A stretch of DNA of 64,000 bases from Chryseobacterium sp. C-71 (GTDB taxonomy: Bacteria; Bacteroidota; Bacteroidia; Flavobacteriales; Weeksellaceae), in the NCBI RefSeq assembly GCF_020911865.1, contig NZ_CP087131.1, positions 2,480,001 to 2,544,000 of the forward strand, read 5' to 3'. The position numbers and the translations under genes were made by a program. Shown piece after piece: positions 41,293 to 50,197 of the stretch; the stretch's first letter is position 1; each line of letters opens with the position of its first letter. A model generated the notes under the pieces. It had not been told where the DNA came from. It worked only from the letters and a program-made list of their open reading frames with translations, and searched no databases.

Positions 41293-42363
41293 TTATTTAA
41301 GCGTATTTACGTTATTTAAATCTTCAAATGCTCTTACCAATCTCTTAGAGAAAGTTTCTTCACCTTTTCTTACCCAAACTCTAGGATCATAGAATTTTTT
41401 GTTAGGCTTTTCTTCTCCGTCAGGATTTCCGATTTGAGTTCTCAGATATTCTACATTGTCTACCATATAATCTCTGATTCCTTCTGTGTAAGCAAACTGA
41501 AGATCGGTATCAATATTCATCTTAATTACCCCGTAATCAATAGCTTCTCTGATTTCTTCTAAAGTAGAGCCTGAACCACCGTGGAATACAAAATTAATTG
41601 GCTTATCAGCAGTTCCAAATTTCTCCTGAACAAATTTCTGAGAGTTATCTAAGATTTTTGGAGTTAAAACTACGTTTCCTGATTTGTAAACTCCGTGTAC
41701 ATTTCCGAAAGCTGCTGCAATAGTGAAATTGTCAGAAATCGCTTTCAGTTTTTCGTATGTGTAAGCTACATCTTCAGGTTGAGTATATAATTTAGAATTG
41801 TCGATATCAGAATTGTCAACACCATCTTCTTCACCTCCTGTTACGCCGATCTCAACTTCTAAAGTCATCTGCATTTTTGCCATTCTTTCGAAATATTCAG
41901 CAGAGATTTCAAGGTTTTCTTCCAAAGATTCTTCAGAAAGATCAAGCATGTGAGAAGAGTAAAGAGATTTTCCGGTTTGCTTGAAGAATTCTTCGTTAGC
42001 CGCCATCAAACCGTCGATCCAAGGCAATAATTTTTTTGCAGCGTGATCGGTATGTAAAATTACTGTTGCTCCGTAAGCTTCAGCAAGGGTATGAATATGT
42101 CTTGCTCCTGCGATACCACCTAAAATAGCTGATTTCTGAGCGTCATTGCTTAGTCCTTTTCCAGCGTTAAAAGATGCTCCGCCGTTAGAAAACTGAATGA
42201 TGACAGGTGAGTTTAATTTTGCTGCAGTTTCCATTACTGCGTTTACGTTGCTAGAACCGATTACGTTCACTGCAGGCAATGCAAATTTGTTTTCTTTTGC
42301 ATGCTGAAAAATATCTGTAACTAACTGACCTGTGGCAACTCCTGCCGGGAAAATTCTGCTCAT
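41293..42363 (-). CDS. fbaA: Class II fructose-bisphosphate aldolase
   Basis: The 356-residue protein is the zinc-dependent aldolase of glycolysis and gluconeogenesis. The zinc-ligand histidines are visible in LHTDHAAKKLLPW and FGNVHGVYKSGN, with the phosphate-binding FHGGSGSTLEEI and NIDTDLQ. Its length is like E. coli FbaA. It is divergent in direction from nothing nearby and belongs to the minus-strand block with nadK. Confidence 0.96.
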   Translation of the reverse strand: MSRIFPAGVATGQLVTDIFQHAKENKFALPAVNVIGSSNVNAVMETAAKLNSPVIIQFSNGGASFNAGKGLSNDAQKSAILGGIAGARHIHTLAEAYGATVILHTDHAAKKLLPWIDGLMAANEEFFKQTGKSLYSSHMLDLSEESLEENLEISAEYFERMAKMQMTLEVEIGVTGGEEDGVDNSDIDNSKLYTQPEDVAYTYEKLKAISDNFTIAAAFGNVHGVYKSGNVVLTPKILDNSQKFVQEKFGTADKPINFVFHGGSGSTLEEIREAIDYGVIKMNIDTDLQFAYTEGIRDYMVDNVEYLRTQIGNPDGEEKPNKKFYDPRVWVRKGEETFSKRLVRAFEDLNNVNTLK

Positions 42364-42434
42364 ATTTTAGCTTTTATATAAAATTAGGGTATATTTTAAA
42401 AATTCTTGTAAAGGTAATGATTTTTGAGAAATTA

Positions 42435-43301
42435 CTAATTTCTTTTATCTCTCCCCCAAAGTAGCTTTTGGCGGATGGTTTCATAGAAACTTAAATTATT
42501 CGGCTGTACCAGTAGTAGCTGGAAACTCGCCTTTCTGATCACAATTTCCTTATCAGTTTCGATATGAATTAATCTTGAATCCAATGAAAGAGAATATTGC
42601 GGAACTCGGCTTTCTACTTTAAATTTAATTTCAACCTTATCATTCACAACCAAAGGACGCACATTTAAATTATGTGGCGCAATCGGAGTAATGACAAAGT
42701 TTTCGTTATTTGGAGAAATGATGGGTCCTCCACAGCTCAAAGAGTAAGCTGTAGAACCTGTTGGTGTAGAAACAATCACACCGTCGCCCCAGAAAACATT
42801 CAGAAATTCATTGTTGATATAAGAATCTACCGTTACCATAGATGTGGTTTCTTTTCTGGAAATCGTCACATCATTTAAAGCATACGGAAAAAATTCGTCA
42901 GATTTTGGTGAAACGACTTCGATCACTGATCGTCGGCTGGTTTTTACATCACCTTTCAAAATAGAGTCTAATTCTTTGAAGGCTTCTTCTTTGGTAAAGC
43001 TTGCCAAAAACCCAAGTCTTCCGGTGTTGACACCCACGACAGGAATTTCAAGATCTTCTATGAAAGTCAGTGAATTAACAATCGTTCCGTCGCCACCAAA
43101 GGTGAAGAAAAGATCAATTTCTCTGTCGATAAGATCCTGTTTGTTGCCAAAAGTCTCAAATATTTTCGAAAATTGAAGCGCTTCAGCCATTTCGTCAAAC
43201 AAAACAGATTTTACGCCTCTGCTTTCCAGTTCAGAAATAAATTTGCTTAAATATAAAAAAGTATCAAGATCTTTTTTCTGAGAATATATGGCTGCCTTCA
43301 T
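42435..43301 (-). CDS. nadK: NAD kinase
   Basis: The 288-residue protein makes NADP from NAD with ATP. It has the signature FFTFGGDGTIVNSL, VNTGRLGFLA, and the C-terminal DGVIVSTPTGSTAYSLSCGGP. It starts 1 bp after the CBS-domain gene and is followed by fbaA after 71 bp. The length is normal for the family. Confidence 0.95.
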   Translation of the reverse strand: MKAAIYSQKKDLDTFLYLSKFISELESRGVKSVLFDEMAEALQFSKIFETFGNKQDLIDREIDLFFTFGGDGTIVNSLTFIEDLEIPVVGVNTGRLGFLASFTKEEAFKELDSILKGDVKTSRRSVIEVVSPKSDEFFPYALNDVTISRKETTSMVTVDSYINNEFLNVFWGDGVIVSTPTGSTAYSLSCGGPIISPNNENFVITPIAPHNLNVRPLVVNDKVEIKFKVESRVPQYSLSLDSRLIHIETDKEIVIRKASFQLLLVQPNNLSFYETIRQKLLWGRDKRN

Positions 43302-43302
43302 A

Positions 43303-43953
43303 TTATATTTCGATAAATTTTTGTAAAAAACCTAAACGGTCTTTGAAAAGATCTGTTTTCTCATCAGAATAATATTTTTCAACAATTCTGTAATCATAAC
43401 GGTCAAAAGTAGCGTCAATAGAAGCTAAATTTTCGTTGCTGATCTTGATGGTGATGTGAATAAATTCGTCTGACATGAAACTGATAAACCCGCCGTAGAA
43501 CTTAGAATTGTTGCTCTCGACGATGTTGGCAATTTCGGTCATAGAATATTTTCTTGCCGGAGTTTCTATGGTTAGTGTAGCACCGGTTTCCGAAAACAGA
43601 GGGTATTTTGAAAAAGTTTGGAAAACATCATCACAACAGATGTACCCCAGATATTTTTCGTTTTTATTGATCACAGGAATCACGTTGGCATTGAATGTAT
43701 AAAACAATCGTATGCTGTCCATGATATTATTATCCTCCAAAATGGCGAAGCGCTCGATCTGATGTTCGAGGTTCTTTAAAGTTCCTTCTTCCTCATAAAG
43801 AAAGTCTTTGGCGATGGCTCCGTAAAAATGGTGTGATTTTTTGATGAAAATATGCGTATATCCAAATGCTTCTAGGGTTTCCCTAGCTGATTCGATAGAG
43901 TCAGTCAGATGAAAACACGGAAAATCTTTTGAGATATAGTCCTTGATAAACAT
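43303..43953 (-). CDS. CBS-domain protein
   Basis: The 216-residue protein has two CBS domains: the first at about 1-65 (SIESARETLEAFGYTHIFIK) and the second at about 75-125 (SIRLFYTFNANVIPVINKNEKYLGYICCDDVF), followed by an ACT-like part. Such modules bind adenosyl nucleotides and control partner proteins. It is 1 bp from nadK, so a link to nucleotide balance is possible. Its partner is unknown. Confidence 0.87.
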   Translation of the reverse strand: MFIKDYISKDFPCFHLTDSIESARETLEAFGYTHIFIKKSHHFYGAIAKDFLYEEEGTLKNLEHQIERFAILEDNNIMDSIRLFYTFNANVIPVINKNEKYLGYICCDDVFQTFSKYPLFSETGATLTIETPARKYSMTEIANIVESNNSKFYGGFISFMSDEFIHITIKISNENLASIDATFDRYDYRIVEKYYSDEKTDLFKDRLGFLQKFIEI

Positions 43954-44036
43954 TGTGCTAATTTATAAAATTTTAAACGAAACGTTTGTTATAAAAGTAC
44001 GTTATTTTCAGAAAAATTTAAAAAAGCAAAAATAAA

Positions 44037-44068
44037 TTTTGTTGGTTTAAGATATTAAATTATCTTTG
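44037..44068 (+). promoter_or_regulatory. Promoter of the candidate small RNA
   Basis: TTTTG (44037-44041) and TATCTTTG (44061-44068) are 19 bp apart, the ideal spacing of the Bacteroidota promoter. There is no start codon of a plausible gene downstream. Confidence 0.65.
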
Positions 44069-44074
44069 TCGCCT

Positions 44075-44143
44075 TTCATTTTTACTTTTTATTAGATTTA
44101 TTTCAAACTGCACTGTCTTTTTAGACAGCCGCAGTTTTTTTAT
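44075..44143 (+). ncRNA. Candidate small RNA, about 65-70 nt
   Basis: A transcript from the promoter at 44037 would start near 44075 and end in the hairpin AAACTGC-A-CTGTCT / AGACAG-CC-GCAGTTT (44105-44137) followed by seven T residues. Between them is an A/T-rich leader without a reading frame. No plus-strand gene follows before mutS at 46150, so the promoter and terminator form an isolated unit. Homologues are unknown to me. Confidence 0.55.
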
Positions 44144-44297
44144 TTTAGGGCTTTTGCGAATTTTTTAAAACTATTTTTAACGCAAAGCTCGCTAAGATTT
44201 TTTTTAATATTGTTTTGCGTATTTTTTGTTCGCAAAGGCGTTCTACTTAGCAAAGGCCTCAAAGTTTTTTAATTGAAGTTTACTAGCAATAGTTTTT

Positions 44298-44834
44298 TTA
44301 TTTTAAACCTAAAACTTTTGCGAATTCCCACATCACGATTCCTCCGCATACGCTTACATTTAAAGAATGCTTGGTACCGAGTTGTGGAATTTCAATAAAT
44401 GAATCAATATTCTGCAAAGCTTCATCACTGATTCCTTCTACCTCGTTGCCCAAAATCACTGCATATTTTTTTGTTTTGTCAATTTTAAAATCGGTAATCA
44501 TTTGACTGTTTGTGGTCTGTTCGATTCCTACAACCTCAAAACCCTGAGTTTTTAAATCATTAATCGTGACATTAATATCTGCTTCATGCGACCAATCTAC
44601 ACTTTCTGTTGCACCCAAAGCCGCTTTGTGAATTTCACGATGCGGAGGTTGAGGTGTAATTCCGCAAAGAATAATTTTTTGAATCAAAAATGCGTCTGCC
44701 GTTCTGAATGTTGCTCCCACATTATGCATGCTTCTGATGTTATCCAGAACAACAATCAAAGGAATTTTCTCAACTTTTTTAAATGTTTCTACATCGATTC
44801 TGTTAAGCTCTTCGAGTTTTAATTTGTGTACCAC
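44298..44834 (-). CDS. TrmH/SpoU-family RNA methyltransferase
   Basis: The 178-residue protein has the SPOUT knot motifs: VVLDNIRSMHNVGATFRTAD (motif 1), AVILGNEVEGIS (motif 2) and IPQLGTKHSLNVSVCGGIVMWE (motif 3). It methylates the 2'-O of ribose in tRNA or rRNA, with S-adenosylmethionine bound in the knot. The target cannot be told from sequence; length fits TrmL/TrmH-like proteins without an extra N-terminal domain. Confidence 0.92.
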   Translation of the reverse strand: MVHKLKLEELNRIDVETFKKVEKIPLIVVLDNIRSMHNVGATFRTADAFLIQKIILCGITPQPPHREIHKAALGATESVDWSHEADINVTINDLKTQGFEVVGIEQTTNSQMITDFKIDKTKKYAVILGNEVEGISDEALQNIDSFIEIPQLGTKHSLNVSVCGGIVMWEFAKVLGLK

Positions 44835-44903
44835 TATATATTTGTTGAGATTAATTTATATTTATTATTTACGAAATCCGATGTCTTTTCAGATTTACAA
44901 ATT

Positions 44904-45785
44904 TTACTTTTTTGTTCCCATAATCTGGTGAACATTTTTCTCGATATTCTGAGCAATTGTTTCCATTGGAATATCGTTTTCATCATTATTAAAGGGATCT
45001 TCAATTTCTTCAGCAATCAATTCCAGACTCATCAAAACGTAATATACAAAAACCGTCAGCGGAATCATAAATAATCCGAGGTTGATGACATACGCAATAG
45101 GCAAAGCTAAAACATATAAAATGATAAACTTTTTAATGAATGAAGAGTAAGAATAGGGGATTGGTGTGTTTTTAATTCTTTCACAACCACCACAAACATC
45201 TAGAAAACCTGAAATCTGGGTGTCTAAATACAACATTTCAACATCTGAAATCTTTCCTTCTTTTTTAAGCTGATGTAATTTATAAGTCAGATGAATAATC
45301 ATATCGGTCGGTCCGTGACTTCTCAAAGATTTTTCAATTTCAGAATAATCTTCATCCAAAGCGAGTCTTGTCGACTCTTGTGAAAGATGTTTTGCTAAAA
45401 AATGCGGGAAATATTTTAAATATCTTGCAATTTGATCAGCGGATTGTCTGTCGTCAGCAAGAATAATATTGATTTTTATGGCGAAATTTCTTGTGTCGTT
45501 GACTAATTTACCCCACAGTTTTCTTCCTTCCCACCACCTGTCATAGGCAGTATTTGTTCTGAAAACCAATAACAAAGACAAAACAAAACCAAGTAGAGAA
45601 TGAATCATTCCAACATTGCTGACTTTAGATTTCGATGTTAAATGAAGATATTCTATTTCCAAATATTGTATCCCGAAAGAATAAATTCCCATCAAAACCA
45701 TCGTTGGAAAAAGGATTTTCATAGTGTCGCTTTTGTGTAAGCTGACCAGTATTTTTAGGAAATGTTTTGTATTGTAAACTCTCAT
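44904..45785 (-). CDS. Bestrophin-family membrane protein
   Basis: The 293-residue protein shows the bestrophin (UPF0187) pattern: LLGFVLSLLLVFRTNTAYDRWWEGRKLWG, then CGGCERIKNTPIPYSYSSFI and FVYYVLMSLELIAEEIEDPF, where the last is near the acidic pore cluster. Bestrophins are anion or cation channels; KpBest-like proteins are bacterial examples. It is probably a homopentameric channel in the inner membrane. It lies between trmH and mutS. Confidence 0.92.
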   Translation of the reverse strand: MRVYNTKHFLKILVSLHKSDTMKILFPTMVLMGIYSFGIQYLEIEYLHLTSKSKVSNVGMIHSLLGFVLSLLLVFRTNTAYDRWWEGRKLWGKLVNDTRNFAIKINIILADDRQSADQIARYLKYFPHFLAKHLSQESTRLALDEDYSEIEKSLRSHGPTDMIIHLTYKLHQLKKEGKISDVEMLYLDTQISGFLDVCGGCERIKNTPIPYSYSSFIKKFIILYVLALPIAYVINLGLFMIPLTVFVYYVLMSLELIAEEIEDPFNNDENDIPMETIAQNIEKNVHQIMGTKK

Positions 45786-46149
45786 GGTTTGCGTGTGTTG
45801 TGCAAAGATAAAATATTCGGATTATTGTTTTTCGTAGAACTTTTAATTTTGGCTGAAATGTATCCCGTAGATTAAACTGAAGTCGCAGATTTTTTTAATT
45901 TATGAAAATTCTAGCTATTTACTTATTTCAAAAGATTTTTTGCCACGAATGCACGAATTTTTTAAAATGAAATTTAATTTAGCAACGATAATATTAATTT
46001 GTGAATTCGCAGCAAATTTGTTTTAAAAAAAATTTATTCTCAATCATCCGTGAAAATCTGCGGAATCTGTGGGAGATTTTAAAATCAATCATTTGCCTCC
46101 AAATTTAAATTTCCTATTTTTACCAACCCAATTTCAACCCACATTTTCA
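45786..46149. other. Intergenic region of 364 bp before mutS
   Basis: The gap contains degenerate repeats: CACGAATGCACGAATTTTT near 45951 and the ATCCGTGAAAATCTG element at 46046-46076, related to that at 14549. The rest is A/T-rich and has no gene. The upstream extension of the mutS frame (from 46069) begins inside the repeat and is unlikely to be coding. Confidence 0.65.
46046..46076. repeat. Degenerate intergenic repeat with ATCCGTGAAAATCTG core, second copy
   Basis: It matches the stretch at 14549-14579 at about 27 of 31 positions (ATCCGTGAAAATCTG, then TGTGGGAGA). Confidence 0.55.
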
Positions 46150-48738
46150 ATGGCAAAGGCGACGAAGAAAGAAACCCCGTTAATGACGCAGTACAATACC
46201 ATCAAGGCGAAATATCCTGATGCGCTTTTGCTTTTTAGAGTGGGAGATTTTTACGAAACCTTTGGGCAGGATGCCGTGAGGACTTCCCAAATTTTAGGAA
46301 TTGTCTTGACGAAAAGAGCCAATGGTGATGGTCACATCGAACTGGCGGGATTTCCGCATCATTCTGTGGATTCCTATCTGCCAAAGTTGGTCAGAGCAGG
46401 AATTCGTGTGGCGATTTGCGACCAATTGGAAGACCCGAAAACAGTAAAAGGAATTGTAAAACGTGGTGTAACAGAATTGGTAACGCCCGGAGTGACGTTC
46501 AATGATCAGGTTTTGACTTCCAAAAAGAACAACTTTCTGCTTTCTCTTCACAAAGAAAAAGAAAAATACGGAATTGCTTTAGTTGATGTTTCCACTGGAG
46601 AATTTTTGGTAAGCGAAGGAAATTTAGATAAAATTTTACACATCATCAATACATTTGATCCGAGTGAAATTATTTATCAGCGAAGCGTACAAATTCCGGA
46701 TCAGCTGAAAAACAGAAATGTTTTCAAACTAGAAGATTGGGCATATCAATATAATTTTGCTTACGAAAAGCTGACGAATCAATTCAGAACCAATTCATTA
46801 AAAGGTTTTGGAGTTGAAGGCTTACCGTTGGCAATTACCGCAGCAGGAGCGATTTTCGCTTATCTGGTTGAAGATACGCATCACAAATTACTGGCGCACA
46901 TCACCAAAATTCAGATTATTCCGCAGGAAGATTATCTGATGATGGATCATTTTACGCTGAGAAACCTCGAAATCGTTTATCCGAGTCATCCGAAAGGAAA
47001 ATCTTTGCTGGATATTATTGATAAAACTTCTACACCAATGGGCGGAAGATTATTGAGAAGAAGAATTATTCTGCCTCTAAAATCTGTCGAAGAAATTGGA
47101 CGCAGACTTTCATTGATTGACTTTTTAAACGAAAATGATCAGCTTAAATATGAAATTTCTGAATTATTGAGAGCTATTTCAGATTTAGACCGATTGATGG
47201 GAAAACTGGCGGCAGAAAAAATTTCACCGAAAGAATTAGGTTATCTACGTCAGAGCTTGATTAATATTCAGAAAATTAAAGGATTGCTTCATCCTCATGC
47301 TGATGTTTTAGCTTGGCTGGAACCTTTGAATTCTTTAGATGAACTAATTCAATTGCTTAAAAATCATTTAAATGAAGAGCTTCCGGTCAATCTTGCTAAA
47401 GGAAATGTCATCAAACAAAATATCTCCGAAGAACTTGATCATTTGAGGGGCTTGCAGAACAAAGGAAGAGGTTTTCTTGACGAAATGTGTCAACGTGAAG
47501 TGGAACGCACCGGAATCACAAGCCTGAAAATTGATTTTAATAATGTTTTCGGATATTTTATTGAAGTAAGAAATACGCATAAAGATAAAGTTCCGAGTGA
47601 TTGGATAAGAAAGCAAACGTTGGTCAATGCGGAAAGATATATTACCGAAGAACTGAAAGAATACGAAAGTCAGATTCTGGGTGCTGAAGAAAAGATCAGT
47701 GTTCTGGAGAATCAATTGTATCGAAAAGTGTGTTTGGATACCATTATTTATATGGATAGAATTCAGGAAAATTCAAATATCATTGCACAGCTTGATGTCG
47801 CAGTGGGTCTGTCTGAACTGGCGGTTTCTGAAAGTTATACAAAACCTGTTTTGAATGACTGTTTTAAAATTGATTTAAAGGAAGCCAGACATCCTATCAT
47901 TGAAAATGCACTTCCTTTAGGCGAAAAATATATCCCGAACGACATCTTTTTAGATAAAGATTCTCAGCAGATCATCATGGTTACCGGCCCCAACATGGCG
48001 GGTAAATCTGCAATCCTTCGTCAGACCGCAATTGTTTGTCTGATGGCGCAAATCGGAAGTTTTGTTCCTGCGAAACACGCTGAAATCGGAGTTTTAGATA
48101 AAATCTTTACAAGAGTTGGAGCGAGCGATAATATTTCTGCGGGGGAATCTACTTTTATGGTCGAAATGAATGAAGCAGCTTATATTTTAAATAATATTTC
48201 AGATCGAAGTTTGATTTTGTTAGACGAAATCGGTCGTGGAACATCAACGTATGACGGGGTTTCCATTGCGTGGGCGATTGCAGAATATCTGCATCAGCAT
48301 CCGACTCAGGCAAAGACTTTATTTGCAACGCATTACCACGAGTTGAATGAGATGACTGTGAATTTTGAACGTGTGAAAAATTTCCATGTTTCTATTCAGG
48401 AAAACAAAGGAAATATCATTTTCTTAAGAAAATTAATTCCTGGCGGAAGTGAACATAGTTTCGGTATTCATGTGGCAAAATTAGCAGGAATGCCGTCAAA
48501 AGTAGTGAACAGAGCCAATGATATTTTGAAAACTTTGGAAGCCAGCCGTTCACAAAGCGGAAGCTCAGACACGATAAAAAGAGTAACGGAAGAAAATATG
48601 CAGCTTTCTTTCTTTCAGTTGGATGATCCGGTTTTGGAAAATATCAGAGAAGAACTGACAAAAATCGATATCAATACGTTGACTCCGATTGAAGCTTTGA
48701 TGAAACTGAATTCGATTAAGAAGATGATTGGAAAGTAA
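46150..48738 (+). CDS. mutS: DNA mismatch repair protein MutS
   Basis: The ATG at 46150 (MAKATKKETPLMTQYNTIKA) gives 862 residues, the usual length. The N-terminal mismatch-recognition motif is in LLFRVGDFYETFGQDA (Phe-x-Glu). Core domains follow and the ATPase has Walker A in VTGPNMAGKSAILRQT, Walker B in LILLDEIGRGTSTYDG, and ATHYHELNEM. MutS finds mismatches and starts repair. An upstream start at 46069 would place the start in a repeat. The TonB-C cluster follows on the opposite strand. Confidence 0.97.
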   Translation: MAKATKKETPLMTQYNTIKAKYPDALLLFRVGDFYETFGQDAVRTSQILGIVLTKRANGDGHIELAGFPHHSVDSYLPKLVRAGIRVAICDQLEDPKTVKGIVKRGVTELVTPGVTFNDQVLTSKKNNFLLSLHKEKEKYGIALVDVSTGEFLVSEGNLDKILHIINTFDPSEIIYQRSVQIPDQLKNRNVFKLEDWAYQYNFAYEKLTNQFRTNSLKGFGVEGLPLAITAAGAIFAYLVEDTHHKLLAHITKIQIIPQEDYLMMDHFTLRNLEIVYPSHPKGKSLLDIIDKTSTPMGGRLLRRRIILPLKSVEEIGRRLSLIDFLNENDQLKYEISELLRAISDLDRLMGKLAAEKISPKELGYLRQSLINIQKIKGLLHPHADVLAWLEPLNSLDELIQLLKNHLNEELPVNLAKGNVIKQNISEELDHLRGLQNKGRGFLDEMCQREVERTGITSLKIDFNNVFGYFIEVRNTHKDKVPSDWIRKQTLVNAERYITEELKEYESQILGAEEKISVLENQLYRKVCLDTIIYMDRIQENSNIIAQLDVAVGLSELAVSESYTKPVLNDCFKIDLKEARHPIIENALPLGEKYIPNDIFLDKDSQQIIMVTGPNMAGKSAILRQTAIVCLMAQIGSFVPAKHAEIGVLDKIFTRVGASDNISAGESTFMVEMNEAAYILNNISDRSLILLDEIGRGTSTYDGVSIAWAIAEYLHQHPTQAKTLFATHYHELNEMTVNFERVKNFHVSIQENKGNIIFLRKLIPGGSEHSFGIHVAKLAGMPSKVVNRANDILKTLEASRSQSGSSDTIKRVTEENMQLSFFQLDDPVLENIREELTKIDINTLTPIEALMKLNSIKKMIGK

Positions 48739-48769
48739 TTGAGTTGGAGCGTTGGAGTGTTTGTGAGTT

Positions 48770-49210
48770 TTAATGGGAATTTATTACAATAGGAATCTGC
48801 ATTGTACTCCTTACTACATTCCCGTTTTCCTTTGCCGGAACCCATTTTCCTTTGATTTGTTTTGTGGCAAGTTTAATAGCATTATTAAACTTTTCATTTG
48901 TACCACTTACCTGAATTCCTGAGATAGTTCCATCTCTTTCCACAATGAAATTGAGAATCGCTTTAAAAATCTTTTCTCCTTTTTTTAATTTAACAGATTC
49001 CAATGTAATAACATTCTCAATCTTTTTGGTGAAACCTTCTTTACCATCGGGAAAGTAAGCTTTATGATCGGGAAAATCGTGACATATTGTAGCTGTAGAG
49101 ATATTCTCAATTTCTTTTGGTTTTGACGGAGTTGTACGAGGAGCACTGATTTGCCCGAAAACAAAACCATTTAAAATAATAGCTGAAAATAAGGTTAAAT
49201 GTCTTTTCAA
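48770..49210 (-). CDS. Secreted TonB-C-domain protein (paralog 1)
   Basis: The 146-residue protein has a signal peptide (1-19, GFVFGQ) and one TonB C-terminal-like domain (about 50-145): LNFIVERDGTISGIQVSGTN, FNNAIKLATKQIKGKWVPA, and STMQIPIVI. It lacks a membrane anchor and Pro-rich linker, so it is not a full TonB. It is the last of four similar genes on the minus strand. Function unknown; a role as a periplasmic partner of a receptor or sensor is possible. Confidence 0.8.
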   Translation of the reverse strand: MKRHLTLFSAIILNGFVFGQISAPRTTPSKPKEIENISTATICHDFPDHKAYFPDGKEGFTKKIENVITLESVKLKKGEKIFKAILNFIVERDGTISGIQVSGTNEKFNNAIKLATKQIKGKWVPAKENGNVVRSTMQIPIVINSH

Positions 49211-49217
49211 AATTAAT

Positions 49218-49670
49218 TTAAAGTTTATTAGCCATGAAAACAGGAATATTTAATCTGCTTCTTACAATTTTACCTTTATATATGGCTGGATTCCATTTGT
49301 TTTTAATGCTTCTGACTGCTCTTTTAACTTCTGCATTGAAACTTTCATTTAATCCAGTAACTTTCACATCCGTCATACTTCCGTCTCTTTCAATCACAAA
49401 ACTGAGCATTCCTTTCAATTTATCTTCATTTTCTGAAGTTTTCACAGCTTCTAAGACAACCTCTTTTAGAAGTTTATTCCTGAATTCTTTATTTCCTTCA
49501 GAAAATTCTGCTTCCTGATCGGGATTTTCATAAACAGTAACAACATCTACAGATTCGGTCGGATAAGGATATTTATTAGTTGTAGGCGGTGGTGGAGAAG
49601 GAGAATTGGTATATTGCCCAAAAGCTATTTCGCTAAAAATTAAAGAAATGAATAAAATAAATTTTTTCAT
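49218..49670 (-). CDS. Secreted TonB-C-domain protein (paralog 2)
   Basis: The 150-residue protein has a signal peptide (1-18, EIAFGQ) and a Pro-rich stretch SPSPPPPTTNKYPYP, then a TonB-C-like domain with LSFVIERDGSMTDVKVTGLN, FNAEVKRAVRSIKNKWNPA and SRLNIPVF. It is 7 bp upstream of the neighbour at 48770. The two share the same domain with moderate identity. Confidence 0.8.
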   Translation of the reverse strand: MKKFILFISLIFSEIAFGQYTNSPSPPPPTTNKYPYPTESVDVVTVYENPDQEAEFSEGNKEFRNKLLKEVVLEAVKTSENEDKLKGMLSFVIERDGSMTDVKVTGLNESFNAEVKRAVRSIKNKWNPAIYKGKIVRSRLNIPVFMANKL

Positions 49671-49738
49671 GATTAAATTTTTCCAAAAATAGAAAATATT
49701 TGCAAGGTTTATGATTCTGATAAATTGTAATAAATAGT

Positions 49739-50164
49739 TTATTTAAAACTTATTGTTAAAGGTACTTTGAATTTATAACGAATTTTCTCTCCATTGAGTT
49801 CTGCAGGAATCCATTTCTGTTTAATTTTTGAAATGGCTCTTATAGCTTCGTTGTTAAAGCTTTCGTTGGTACCAAAGGATTTAATTTCTACCATAGAACC
49901 ATCTTTGTCTACAATAAAAATTATTTGGCAGGTTTCTGTTTCTAAATTCGTAACAACTTTTCGAACTTTAAAATTCTTACTGATGAGATTCTGAAATTCA
50001 ATATTTCCGAGAGAAAAAACAGCTGGTTTCTCGGCATCTATTTTTATCTTACCATTCTTTTGAATTAATGCTAATTCATTAAGTTCTGTTGTTCCATCAA
50101 TGGCTTCTTGCCCGAAAATGAAACGGAAAAATATCAAAGAAAATAGCGTTAAAAATTTTGTCAC
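49739..50164 (-). CDS. Secreted TonB-C-domain protein (paralog 3)
   Basis: The 141-residue protein has a signal peptide (1-18, FIFGQ) and a TonB-C-like domain with QIIFIVDKDGSMVEIKSFGTN, FNNEAIRAISKIKQKWIPA and YKFKVPLTI. The domain matches the other paralogs in the same places. It lies between the double-domain gene at 50198 and paralog 2. Confidence 0.8.
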   Translation of the reverse strand: MTKFLTLFSLIFFRFIFGQEAIDGTTELNELALIQKNGKIKIDAEKPAVFSLGNIEFQNLISKNFKVRKVVTNLETETCQIIFIVDKDGSMVEIKSFGTNESFNNEAIRAISKIKQKWIPAELNGEKIRYKFKVPLTISFK

Positions 50165-50197
50165 AGATAAAAGTTTTAGCTAAGATAAACTTTAGAA

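Larger units (their letters stand above)
43954..44297. other. Intergenic region of 344 bp
   Basis: It holds a predicted small RNA with its promoter and terminator (44037-44143). The right part, about 44165-44270, has repeated CGCAAAG- and GCAAAGG-type words, which look like a degenerate flavobacterial intergenic repeat. No coding sequence is seen. Confidence 0.7.

Noticed and set aside
46069..46149. An N-terminal extension of MutS from 46069
   Set aside because: It starts inside a degenerate repeat; MutS begins normally at 46150.
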